NCBI GenBank assembly: GCA_016296065.1
Contig: JAEDKA010000005.1
Span: forward strand, 29,601-93,600
DNA: 64,000 bases
Source: Kiritimatiellia bacterium
Lineage (GTDB): Bacteria > Verrucomicrobiota > Kiritimatiellia > RFP12 > UBA1067
Direction: 5' to 3'
The notes under the pieces: model-generated
The model's input: the letters and a program-made list of their open reading frames with translations, nothing else
What the model was told of the DNA's origin: nothing
Databases searched by the model: none
Shown: positions 24,207 to 32,700 of the stretch, in pieces
Layout of the letters: each line of letters starts with the position of its first letter
Position numbering within the stretch: the first letter of the stretch is position 1
Made by a program: the position numbers and the translations under genes

Positions 24207-24591
24207 TTGGAGGTTCCCCAATTTTTCGGGCATGAAAACGGCCACACCCCTGTAAACAAAGGGTGAAGTGGTGATTTTCATTTTGCGATAAGTGAAAACT
24301 CCTTTCCCGATTTTCTAAGCAACTCCGAGCGTTTGGGCTCTCGCTACCGCTCCGCAGCTTCGCGCCACTCAACGACTGTATATGTGCCAGGGTAAGCATT
24401 TTGGGATGCGACTGCGTCGCATAAATCGGCCGAAGGCCGCTATAATCACAGCAAAGAGCGTCTCCTGGGTGTGGTTGAAAAGTGCGGAGCAGTGAAGCGG
24501 TAGCGGGAACCCTAACCATCGGAGTTTCTGAAATTCCGCGCGGGGTGTCGGGAAGGGGCGGCAGTACCTGCGAAAATTGGGGAACCTCCAA
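24207..24591. mobile_element. 385-base MITE-like element with TIRs and target duplication
   Basis: The ends are TTGGAGGTTCCCCAATTTT (24207 on) and its reverse complement ending at 24591. Direct 10-base copies of AACTGAAGCC flank the element (24197-24206 and 24592-24601), the expected footprint of transposition. There is no transposase inside, so it would be mobilised in trans. An internal 206-base element (24321-24526) is present elsewhere in the window. It fills the gap between the giant secreted protein and the GH78 gene. Confidence 0.8.
24321..24526. mobile_element. AACTCCGA-ended inner element, copy A
   Basis: The ends AACTCCGA and TCGGAGTT continue inward as a long imperfect inverted repeat of about 45 bases (left '..GCTCTCGCTACCGCTCCGC', right complement '..GTTCCCGCTACCGCTTCAC'). 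The middle includes GCGACTGCGTCGC and GGCCGAAGGCC palindromes. The copy at 36574-36780 is the same sequence in the opposite orientation, and 12561-12641 is a deleted relative. Confidence 0.8.
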
Positions 24592-24625
24592 AACTGAAGC
24601 CTGCTTTACAAGTCAAAACTAAAAC

Positions 24626-24634
24626 TGCTATAAT
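24626..24634 (+). promoter_or_regulatory. Extended -10 promoter for GH78 lipoprotein gene
   Basis: TGCTATAAT, hexamer 24629-24634, lies about 90 bases before the ATG at 24724. Confidence 0.5.
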
Positions 24635-24723
24635 ACCGAAGACAGGCAAAACAGATTCGTCAGCACGGGCCTACGCAACGGGTGTTGTAATGGCTACTGG
24701 ATGGCGTGACAAAAAGAGGGAAG

Positions 24724-27288
24724 ATGAAAATGATGAAACCGTTGGCGGTCATCGCCTGCGCAGGCGTTCTTGCGCTGGCAGGATGCGATGAAAAGGGGAA
24801 GAAGATCGAGGCTCTCGACGCGTCGCTCTGGAACGAGAGCGAATGGATTTCGGCCGTTGACGCGCCGGTGTACGCCGGGAAGGTCGAGGACGGCGCGCGC
24901 GCGGCGGACGGCGCGAGCTGGTTCGTGCGCAAGATCGAGAACGAGGGCAAGGTCGTGTCCGCGAAGTGGATGACCACCGGCCTCGGCGTCTACGAACTCT
25001 ACGTCAACGGAATGCCCATCGGCGAGGAGGCCCTGAAGCCCGGCTTCACGCACGTGAAGAAGACGCGCCGCTCGTTCACATACGACGTCACGCCCGTCTT
25101 CAAGAAGGGCGAGGGCGACATAAACTTCCTCGCGGCGGAGGTGACAGGCGGATGGTGGCGCGACAAGATCGTCAACTTCACCGGAAAGAAGAGCGCGTTC
25201 AGGTCCGTCCTGGAGCTCACATACGCCGACGGAACCGTCAAGGTGATCGGCACGAAGGCGGGCGAATGGATGGCCGGAATCGGCGGACCCGTGAAGCAGG
25301 CCGCGATCTTCGACGGCGAGGAGTACGATGCGCGCGTCGAGGCCCCGTACATCGGAAGCGACTCCTTCAAGCCGGCGGAGCGCAACGACGAGTTCAAGGG
25401 CGAGATACTCCCGTCCGAGGGCGGAGAGGTTGTCCGCCGCTTCGACCTCGCGCTCAACCCGGTCGCCGCGTACGTCTGGCAGGGCATCGACGGAGCGGAT
25501 ACGGCGAACAAGGTTTTCGGCACGGTCCACAAGCTGCGCGACATCGAGGTCGGCGGCGGGAAGCCGAATCTCGCAGACTGCACCATCGCCAAGGGCGAGA
25601 CGCTCGTCGTCGACTTCGGTCAGAACTGCGCAGGCGTACCGATCTTCGCGTTCGCGGCGGCCGAGGGAACCGTGCTGACGTGCCTTCCCGCCGAGATGCT
25701 CAACGACGGCAACGGCGAGCGCTCGCGCGGCAACGACGGTCCCGCGGGGAGCGTTTACCGCGAGAACCTGCGCGTCCCGACAAAGGGAATGCGCGCCGTC
25801 TACACCTTCGGTGCGACTGAGGGAGGCAAGCCCGCGTTCTACTTCCCGAGGCACACGTTCTTCGGCTACCGCTACATCTCCGTCACGGCGACGGACGACG
25901 TCACTATCAAGGCCGTCGCGTCCATCCCGGTCACTTCGATCAGGAAGGAGATGGAGCTCGGAAAGATCGAGACCGGCGTCGAAGACGTCAACAAGCTCAT
26001 CTCCAACGTCTACTGGGGTCAGCTCTCCAACTACCTCTCCGTTCCGACTGACTGCCCTCAGCGCAACGAGCGCCTCGGCTGGACCGCCGACACGCAGGTG
26101 TTCACCGAGGCCGGCGCGTTCAACGCCGACACGTCTTCCTTCTTCCACAAGTGGATGCGCGACCTCTGCGACAACCAGGACTCGCGCGGAGGCTTCCCGG
26201 GCGTCGCGCCGCTCGGTCAGTACGGCAACGAGCCGATGCGCATCGGCTGGGCGGACGTCGGCGTGATCACGCCGTACCAGGTGTGGAAGCAGTTCGGCGA
26301 CACGAAGATACTCTCCGAAAACTGGGCGTCGATGGAGAAGTTCGTCGCGCGCGTCAACGAGACGAAGTACGACTACGACGCGACGAAGGGCGAGAACGGC
26401 GGCTACCAGTGGGCCGACTGGCTAAGCTACGAGGACCTCGAGAGCTGCAGCGGAAAGGCGTGGAACAAGGACGGACTTCGTCCCGAGTCGAAGCTCTACT
26501 GGAACTACCTCGGCGCGTGCTACTGGCTCTGGGACGCGCAGATGATGTGCGAGATGGCCGCGGCGATCGGCAAGGACGCGGACAGGTACGCGAACATGGC
26601 CGCCAATGCGAAGGCGTACATCCTGAAGAACTTCTTCGAGGAGGACGGACTCGTCGCGAAGCCCCTTCGCGGAATGCAGACGCCGGCGCTCTTCGCGATA
26701 AAGTTCAAGCTCGTCGAGGGCGAGGCGAAGGGTAGGACGATCGAGGCCCTGAGGAAGAACTTCGCGGATCACGGCGACTGCCTGCAGACCGGCTTCCTCG
26801 GGACGTCGATCCTGATGGAGACCCTGAGCGCTAACGGAATGTCCGACATCGCCTACACGCTCCTCCTCCAGCACAAGAATCCGTCGTGGCTCTACTCCGT
26901 CGACCAGGGCGCGACGACGATCTGGGAGCGCTGGAACAGCTACACGAAGGAGCGCGGCTTCGGCGACGTCGGGATGAACAGCTTCAACCACTACGCCTAC
27001 GGAGCCGTCCTCGCGTGGATCTACAAGGACGCGGCCGGAATCGCCGCGGACCCGAAGGCGCCCGGCTTCAGGAACATCATCATGGCCCCGAAGCCCGACC
27101 GCCGCCTCGGATACGTCAAGGCGGAGTACAAGTCCGCCGCCGGACTCGTCAAGAGTTCCTGGCGCTATGAGGGCGAGAAGTGGATATGGGACTTCACCGT
27201 CCCCGAAGGCGCCACAGCCGACGTGACGCTTCCCGGCGATTCCGTCGCGAAGCGCTACGCCGCCGGAACCTACCAACTGGTGCGATAG
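24724..27288 (+). CDS. GH78 alpha-L-rhamnosidase, lipoprotein
   Basis: An 854-residue protein with a lipoprotein signal (MKMMKPLAVIACAGVLALAGC, Cys at the cleavage site), so it is probably membrane-anchored outside the cytoplasm. An N-terminal carbohydrate-binding beta domain ('TTGLGVYELYVNGMPIGEEA', 'VTGGWWRDKI') is followed by 'VVDFGQNCAG'. The catalytic (alpha/alpha)6 barrel has 'VPTDCPQRNERLGWTADTQV' (about residue 437), the GH78 hallmark with its acidic residues. Family members release terminal L-rhamnose from glycans. The C-terminal beta-sandwich ends with 'YAAGTYQLVR', as in the second GH78 protein at 60707 ('YAAGTYELK'). AGAGGGAAG at 24713-24721 supports the ATG chosen over the in-frame GTG at 24706. 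Confidence 0.9.
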   Translation: MKMMKPLAVIACAGVLALAGCDEKGKKIEALDASLWNESEWISAVDAPVYAGKVEDGARAADGASWFVRKIENEGKVVSAKWMTTGLGVYELYVNGMPIGEEALKPGFTHVKKTRRSFTYDVTPVFKKGEGDINFLAAEVTGGWWRDKIVNFTGKKSAFRSVLELTYADGTVKVIGTKAGEWMAGIGGPVKQAAIFDGEEYDARVEAPYIGSDSFKPAERNDEFKGEILPSEGGEVVRRFDLALNPVAAYVWQGIDGADTANKVFGTVHKLRDIEVGGGKPNLADCTIAKGETLVVDFGQNCAGVPIFAFAAAEGTVLTCLPAEMLNDGNGERSRGNDGPAGSVYRENLRVPTKGMRAVYTFGATEGGKPAFYFPRHTFFGYRYISVTATDDVTIKAVASIPVTSIRKEMELGKIETGVEDVNKLISNVYWGQLSNYLSVPTDCPQRNERLGWTADTQVFTEAGAFNADTSSFFHKWMRDLCDNQDSRGGFPGVAPLGQYGNEPMRIGWADVGVITPYQVWKQFGDTKILSENWASMEKFVARVNETKYDYDATKGENGGYQWADWLSYEDLESCSGKAWNKDGLRPESKLYWNYLGACYWLWDAQMMCEMAAAIGKDADRYANMAANAKAYILKNFFEEDGLVAKPLRGMQTPALFAIKFKLVEGEAKGRTIEALRKNFADHGDCLQTGFLGTSILMETLSANGMSDIAYTLLLQHKNPSWLYSVDQGATTIWERWNSYTKERGFGDVGMNSFNHYAYGAVLAWIYKDAAGIAADPKAPGFRNIIMAPKPDRRLGYVKAEYKSAAGLVKSSWRYEGEKWIWDFTVPEGATADVTLPGDSVAKRYAAGTYQLVR

Positions 27289-27318
27289 CCGACGCAGGCG
27301 ATACTCGCACTCCGATTT

Positions 27319-27327
27319 TGGTATAAT
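27319..27327 (+). promoter_or_regulatory. Extended -10 promoter, leaderless rimO transcript
   Basis: TGGTATAAT (hexamer 27322-27327) ends 7 bases before the ATG at 27335. The expected transcript start therefore falls at or one base before the start codon. Confidence 0.65.
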
Positions 27328-27334
27328 ATGGGGC

Positions 27335-28600
27335 ATGGATAGCAAGACAATAGCGCTGGTGTCCCTTGGTTGCGCGAAGAACGCGGTCGACCTGCAGGTC
27401 ATGGCCGGGAATCTCGTGAAGCAGGGGTGGACCCTGTCACCCGACCCCGACAGGGCGGATGTCGTCATTGTCAACACGTGCTCGTTCATAGAGTCCGCGC
27501 GCGAGGAGGCGGAGGCGGAGATACTCCGCGCGATCGAGCTCAAGAAGCGCGGCAACTACGGCAAGGTCGTCGTCACGGGGTGCTATCCGCAGCGCTATCC
27601 CGAGCTCAAGGGCGCCTTCCCGGGCGTGGACGAGTGGAACGGAGTTCCGAAGGACTGGATCGAGCCTAAGATCCCGGCGCTCAGGCTCACCGGCAAGGCG
27701 TTTGCCTACCTGAAGATCGCCGAGGGCTGCGCGCACCGCTGCGCCTACTGCGCGATTCCGCTAATCCGCGGCAAGTACCGCTCCCGTCCGATGCGTTCGA
27801 TCCTCAAGGAGGCGCGCGCGCTTGTCGAGAGCGGATGCCGCGAGCTCAACATCGTGGCGCAGGATCCGATGCTCTGGAACGAGAACGGGAAGAAGCTCCC
27901 CGACCTTCTGAAGACGATCGACAGGATAAAGGGCGACTTCTGGGTGCGCGTCCTGTATTCGTATCCGAGCGAGATTTCCGAGGACTTTCTTGTCTGGATG
28001 CTCACCTCGCCGCACGCCGTGCGCTACATCGACGTCCCGCTGCAGCATACCGTCCCGGAGGTGCTTGTGAAGATGAACCGCAAGGCGGCGATCGACGATT
28101 CGCTCACTGCCGCGGAGTTCCTCAGGGACGTCGTGCCGGGCATCACGCTCAGGACGACGATAATGACGGGTTTCCCGGGCGAGACGGAGGCGAGGTTCCG
28201 CGTCATGATGTCCGACCTGAGGCGCATGCAGTTCGACCACCTTGGCGCGTTCGCGTATTCGCCCGAGAAGGGCACGAAGGGCGCGAAGCTCGCGGGGCGT
28301 CCGTCCCGTGCCGTCGCCGAGAAGCGCGAGAAGGAGGTCATGGGCCTCGCGAAGGAGATTTGGAAGATGCGTTCGAAGCGGCTCGTCGGACAGACGTTCC
28401 GCGCGCTCGTCGTCGCACCTGGCGTCGCGAGAATGGAGTCCCAGGCCCCCGACGTGGACGGAGTGACGTACCTGACCGCCGAAGGCGCGATGCCGCAGGC
28501 CGGCGAGTTCGTGGACGTCAAGATCGCGAAGGTCAAGGGCTTCGACTTCATCGGAGAGGTGATGTCGGGGCATGAGAGACGCGAGAGACATGAGCCATAG
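27335..28600 (+). CDS. rimO: Ribosomal protein uS12 methylthiotransferase RimO
   Basis: The 421-residue radical-SAM enzyme adds a methylthio group to an Asp of ribosomal protein uS12. An N-terminal UPF0004 domain begins 'IALVSLGCAKNAVDLQVM', with further cluster Cys residues in 'VNTCSFIESAREEA' and 'VVTGCYPQRYPEL'. The radical SAM motif is 'EGCAHRCAYCAIPLIRGKYR' (about residues 130-149, C-x3-C-x2-C). 'YIDVPLQHTVPEVLVKMNRK' and 'TGFPGETEARF' follow, then a TRAM-type C-terminal domain. 'SLGCxKNxVDxxxM' and 'SFIESAREEA' distinguish RimO from MiaB. One odd feature is 'IVAQDPMLWNENGKK', where relatives usually have a short 'AQDT..YG' loop. The stop overlaps the next gene by 29 bases. Confidence 0.92.
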   Translation: MDSKTIALVSLGCAKNAVDLQVMAGNLVKQGWTLSPDPDRADVVIVNTCSFIESAREEAEAEILRAIELKKRGNYGKVVVTGCYPQRYPELKGAFPGVDEWNGVPKDWIEPKIPALRLTGKAFAYLKIAEGCAHRCAYCAIPLIRGKYRSRPMRSILKEARALVESGCRELNIVAQDPMLWNENGKKLPDLLKTIDRIKGDFWVRVLYSYPSEISEDFLVWMLTSPHAVRYIDVPLQHTVPEVLVKMNRKAAIDDSLTAAEFLRDVVPGITLRTTIMTGFPGETEARFRVMMSDLRRMQFDHLGAFAYSPEKGTKGAKLAGRPSRAVAEKREKEVMGLAKEIWKMRSKRLVGQTFRALVVAPGVARMESQAPDVDGVTYLTAEGAMPQAGEFVDVKIAKVKGFDFIGEVMSGHERRERHEP

Positions 28601-29561
28601 GGACAACCTTTCAACTGTTATCCCCTTGAAGCGTCCCATTCCATACGTGAACGAAGAGGTCTCCAGCCGTGACCTCAAGTACTACATTTTCGATTGGGAC
28701 GACAACATCCTGCACATGCCCACGCGGATTCAGATGGAGCACCGCGATACACCGGACGATCCGTGGACGCCTGTCGAGGTCTCCACGGCGACCTTCGCGC
28801 TCGTGAGGGCGGACGAAGAGCACTACCGCGCGCCCGGTGGAGTGTGGGCGGAGGCGTTCCGAAATTTCGAGGACGCCCCCGGGAGGGACAACTTCATCGA
28901 GGACACGATCGCGGCGCTCGAGAAGATCGAGCACGGAGAGAAGCCCTCGCCGAGCTTCAATACGTTCAAGAAGACGCTCGTGGAAGGACGCATCTTCGCA
29001 ATCGTGACGGCGCGCGGACATGCTCCGGAGACGATCGAGAAGGCCGTGAGGGTCTTCATCAAGTACGCCCTCAGCGAGGAGGAGCGCGAGATCATGATGT
29101 CCAACCTGCGCGGATACCGCCAGTGGATCGACGGAGTCGGCGACGGGGAGTTCGGGACGGACGCGGAAGAGCTCGACTACTATCTCGGGATGTGCCGCTA
29201 CTCCGCCGTGACGTACGGCGGCTTCAAGGAGCGCATGGAGCGCGATCCCATATACCAGGAGAAGCTTGCCGTCGCAACGACCGCCGCGAAGCCGGAGCTT
29301 GCCAAGGAGTTCGCCATACGCGACTTCGTGGAGCACGTCTTCCACATGGTCCGCCGCAACGGCACTGCGAACCGTCCGGTGTCGATCGGCTTCTCCGACG
29401 ACGACAAGGGGAACGTCAAGTGCGTGTCGGACTACATCCGCTCGGAGCTTTCGAAGCGCTTCGAGGGCATCAAGTTCGTTGTCTACGACACTTCCGACCG
29501 CTCCCTCGCCAAAGGGCGCAAGGTATGCGTTTCCGGTCAGCTCAACCTCCCGGGATTTTAA
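28572..29561 (+). CDS. HAD-like hydrolase of unknown role
   Basis: A 329-residue cytoplasmic protein. 'YYIFDWDDNILHMPTRIQME' is a HAD motif I (DxD with first Asp nucleophile). 'RIFAIVTARGHAPETIEKAV' is motif II with its Thr, and 'SIGFSDDDKGNVKCVSDYI' is the acidic motif IV. This points to a phosphatase or phosphotransferase, substrate unknown. The long insertion between motifs I and II (about 110 residues) would be a cap. It is translationally coupled to rimO through a 29-base overlap; an alternative ATG lies at 28590. The HAD assignment rests on motifs only. Confidence 0.65.
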   Translation: MRDARDMSHRDNLSTVIPLKRPIPYVNEEVSSRDLKYYIFDWDDNILHMPTRIQMEHRDTPDDPWTPVEVSTATFALVRADEEHYRAPGGVWAEAFRNFEDAPGRDNFIEDTIAALEKIEHGEKPSPSFNTFKKTLVEGRIFAIVTARGHAPETIEKAVRVFIKYALSEEEREIMMSNLRGYRQWIDGVGDGEFGTDAEELDYYLGMCRYSAVTYGGFKERMERDPIYQEKLAVATTAAKPELAKEFAIRDFVEHVFHMVRRNGTANRPVSIGFSDDDKGNVKCVSDYIRSELSKRFEGIKFVVYDTSDRSLAKGRKVCVSGQLNLPGF

Positions 29562-29604
29562 TATGGTCCTTTTTGTACGTGTGTTTGACTAAGTTAACAC
29601 AATT

Positions 29605-29645
29605 GGGGTAAAAGTTAATTTATTTAAAAATATGTGGTTTACCCC
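29605..29645. promoter_or_regulatory. Hairpin, possible terminator or operator
   Basis: GGGGTAAA (29605-29612) pairs with TTTACCCC (29638-29645) across an AT-rich 25-base loop. It sits between the HAD-like gene and the promoter of the giant protein, and its right arm touches the -35 region of that promoter. No strong T run follows, so either role is possible. Confidence 0.35.
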
Positions 29646-29646
29646 C

Positions 29647-29676
29647 TTTACTTTTGGACGGTCAATCTGATATACT
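29647..29676 (+). promoter_or_regulatory. Promoter for giant beta-helix protein gene
   Basis: TTTACT (29647-29652), an 18-base spacer and TGA-TATACT (hexamer 29671-29676) form an extended -10 promoter in an unusually AT-rich gap. The start codon at 29751 follows an AAGGGGAAG ribosome-binding site. Confidence 0.5.
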
Positions 29677-29750
29677 ATATGGCCAAAAATTCAAGAAGCT
29701 GTCTATAGTGGGAATGGACAGTAATTGATTGAGCACAGAAGGGGAAGATT

Positions 29751-32700
29751 ATGTTGCAGAAACATAACGCGAAAGCGTCTGTTCTGGCATCTATGATCGT
29801 TGCGGCGGGAGCATATGTCGCCGGAGCGGTGGATGCACTCACCGTAGACTACGCCAATATCGACGGCGGAGACCTTAGGCCCAAGCTGACCTGGAAGGGC
29901 GCTACCGCGGTTAACATCGAGCGCGCGGAGGGCAGTCAGGAATCGTGGACCGTGGTGACTTCGGCTGAAGCCGGCACCACCACGTGGACCGACACCTCCA
30001 CTGTCGTCTCGAAGACCTACTGGTACCGCCTGAACGATGGCTCCTCTACGAGCGATCCCCAGAAGTTCATTGCGGTAAGGAAGCTGTCGGCATCCGAGGG
30101 AACGGTGATTACTCAGTGTCTCACGTACTATGGTGATGGCACGCGCACTGCGGAATCTGTTTTCGACGGGCGTATTGACAATGCGGAAAATTATTTCTGC
30201 GATGGCGAAACTTCGACAACTGGTACTTCTACACCAAAGGTAGGTATCGAATTCGGCAGCGCCACGTATTATGTGGCGTTTGCTAGATTCTATCCTCGGA
30301 TTCAGTCGAATGCGGCTGGATACTCTGGCGGGGCGATCCTCTACGGATCAGCCAGTGATGGTGCAACAGAAATTGCGACAGACGATGTTGCAACTCCTCT
30401 TACGGAGGCGACCCAGTTCACTAACGGGGATAACTTCTGGCAACGTCGCGATGTTGCGACCCCTGCCCCGTACAGAACTTATTACTACAGGGGATGCTCT
30501 GGCGGACAGATGACGGAAGTCGAGCTCTACGGCTGGTCTGCTGCCGACATTCCATCAGAGGAGGCGAGTCCGATAAGCGGTGACTGGTACTTCCGTGGCG
30601 AGCCTGAGCATATGTCCTTCCTGTTCAGTCAGAGGTACACGGTCAAGCCACGCTTCACCATAGTTGGAACGATTCATAAGAATGAGTGGTTCGGGCGCAA
30701 TGCTTCGGACGATTCGTTCAGCTATGTCGTATGGAATGCCGCGCCGTCTTCGGGGAGCGAGTTGAACGGACTTGCAAGTTCCGGACAGCTCCGCATCGCG
30801 GACTGGTCGGAGGGTGATCCTCTCGAAGGGCAGAACTTTGGCGCACTCAAGATTGAAAGTGGAGACTATACCTTTGAGGGAATCCATGTCGGTGAGACTG
30901 GAGAAGGTCACTTCTGGCTCGCGGGTGGCAGTGTGAACTCGAGCGAGGATGTGTGCCTTTCGATGTCATACGGCGGCAGCGGCATCGTCGGACAGGACTC
31001 GGGCGATCCCGCGGTTCTCAATGTCGCCGCGAACAAGTGGCTGTTCGTCTCCCAGAACGATAAGACGCCTGGTTCGCTCGTCATCAAGTCGACGGGCACG
31101 GTGGTAACGCCGCATCTGGACGTGCGGCATCCAGAAGGCTCATCCCTTGTCCTCGACGGCGGCACGATTGTCCGCAACGGAGACACTCCTAACGAGAAGC
31201 ACGAACTGACGTCTGCAACGTTGCCGCTCACGCTTACCTCGAAGGGCGGAACGATCAAAGCCGATGTCCAGACCGCAATACTGTCGGATATCATCGGCGA
31301 AGGCGTCCTAACGAAGACCGGCGCAAGCGAGTTCTACATCGGCGGCAATGTGGATACAGACGTGGGGCTCAAGATATCCGAGGGCAATGTCAGGATCGCG
31401 TCGGGACTTCAGTTCAAGAGCATTGAAATCGCCGAAGGCTGCAAGCTCATAGTTGACTTCTCCAACGACGGAGTTGACGGAATGTCCACCTATTCGCCGG
31501 TTGCGGCGGGCGGCACGTTCTCGATGCCATCGGGCGCAACGTTGACGGACTATATCGGTGTAGTTGGAGCCGAGGGTAGTTATACTTATACCCTCGCACT
31601 CGAGGAGGGAATTCCCGTATTCCGCATTAAGGCGGTCCCTGGCAGTGCAGAAGCGAAAATTGGCGACGAGATATTCCACAGACTGGCGACGGCTGCAGAG
31701 GTGGCAACAGATGATCAGACGGTCGAGCTACTCAAGGACTGCCTTCTGTTCAACGCGGTCACGTTCACCGGCGAGAACGTCACGTTCAACATGGCTGGAC
31801 ACACGCTAAAGAGGTCCGCTGGCGGCGGGTGTATCAGCTTCCCGCAGGGCGGCGTCGTCTCGAACGGTACATTCACCACCATGCTCGGACGTGAGACCAT
31901 GGGCGACTCTCTACTCGCCGTCGGAGACGGAAAGTCGCTTCTCGTCGAGGGTGTCACGATAGGCTCAGAGGGAAGCGAACTCTACAATGTGTTCTACGCC
32001 CGCAAGCAGTCGAAGATAACTGTCCGCGACGTCACCTGCTATGCGACGACGCTCTTCTCTTGCTACTACAAGAACAACGACGTGGGTGTTTTCGAGGTGG
32101 AGTCCGGAGACTTCCACTTCCGTGCATGGAAGATACGCAACGGAGAATACATGAACGGAAAGGTTCAGTTGTCCGGCGGCGCATATTCGCTCATGCCCAT
32201 ACTTGACTATGTGAAGGACGGCTATGTGAGGCTCCACACACCTGCGGACACAGAGCTTCCGTACAGTGTGGTTCCGTATGACAGCAGTCTCTACGCTGTC
32301 GAAAGCCCTGCTGGAAACGTATACTATTCGAGCCAGGCCGATGCCGAGGCTGCGTATGTCGCGTACGTCAAGGAGACTGGCAAGTACTACACGATGATCT
32401 CCGCCGCCGTCGCGTCGGCTCCTGACAACGGCACTGTCGAGGTCATTGCCGACGTTCTCGATCTCCCTGAGATGATACAGGTGACCGGTGAAAAGACCGT
32501 GACGGTCAACGGAAACGGACATCTCGTCAAGGTTTTGAAACCGTTCGTGGACGAGTCTGGATATGTCGGAAGCGACTATGTGCTCGAGCATGATGCGGTG
32601 TTCACCGTATGGGAAAACGGCGAACTCACCCTCCGCGACATCCACCTCATGGGCGGCGGAAAGCTCAAGCCCGAGAGCGACAACTCAACCGTCAACTTCG

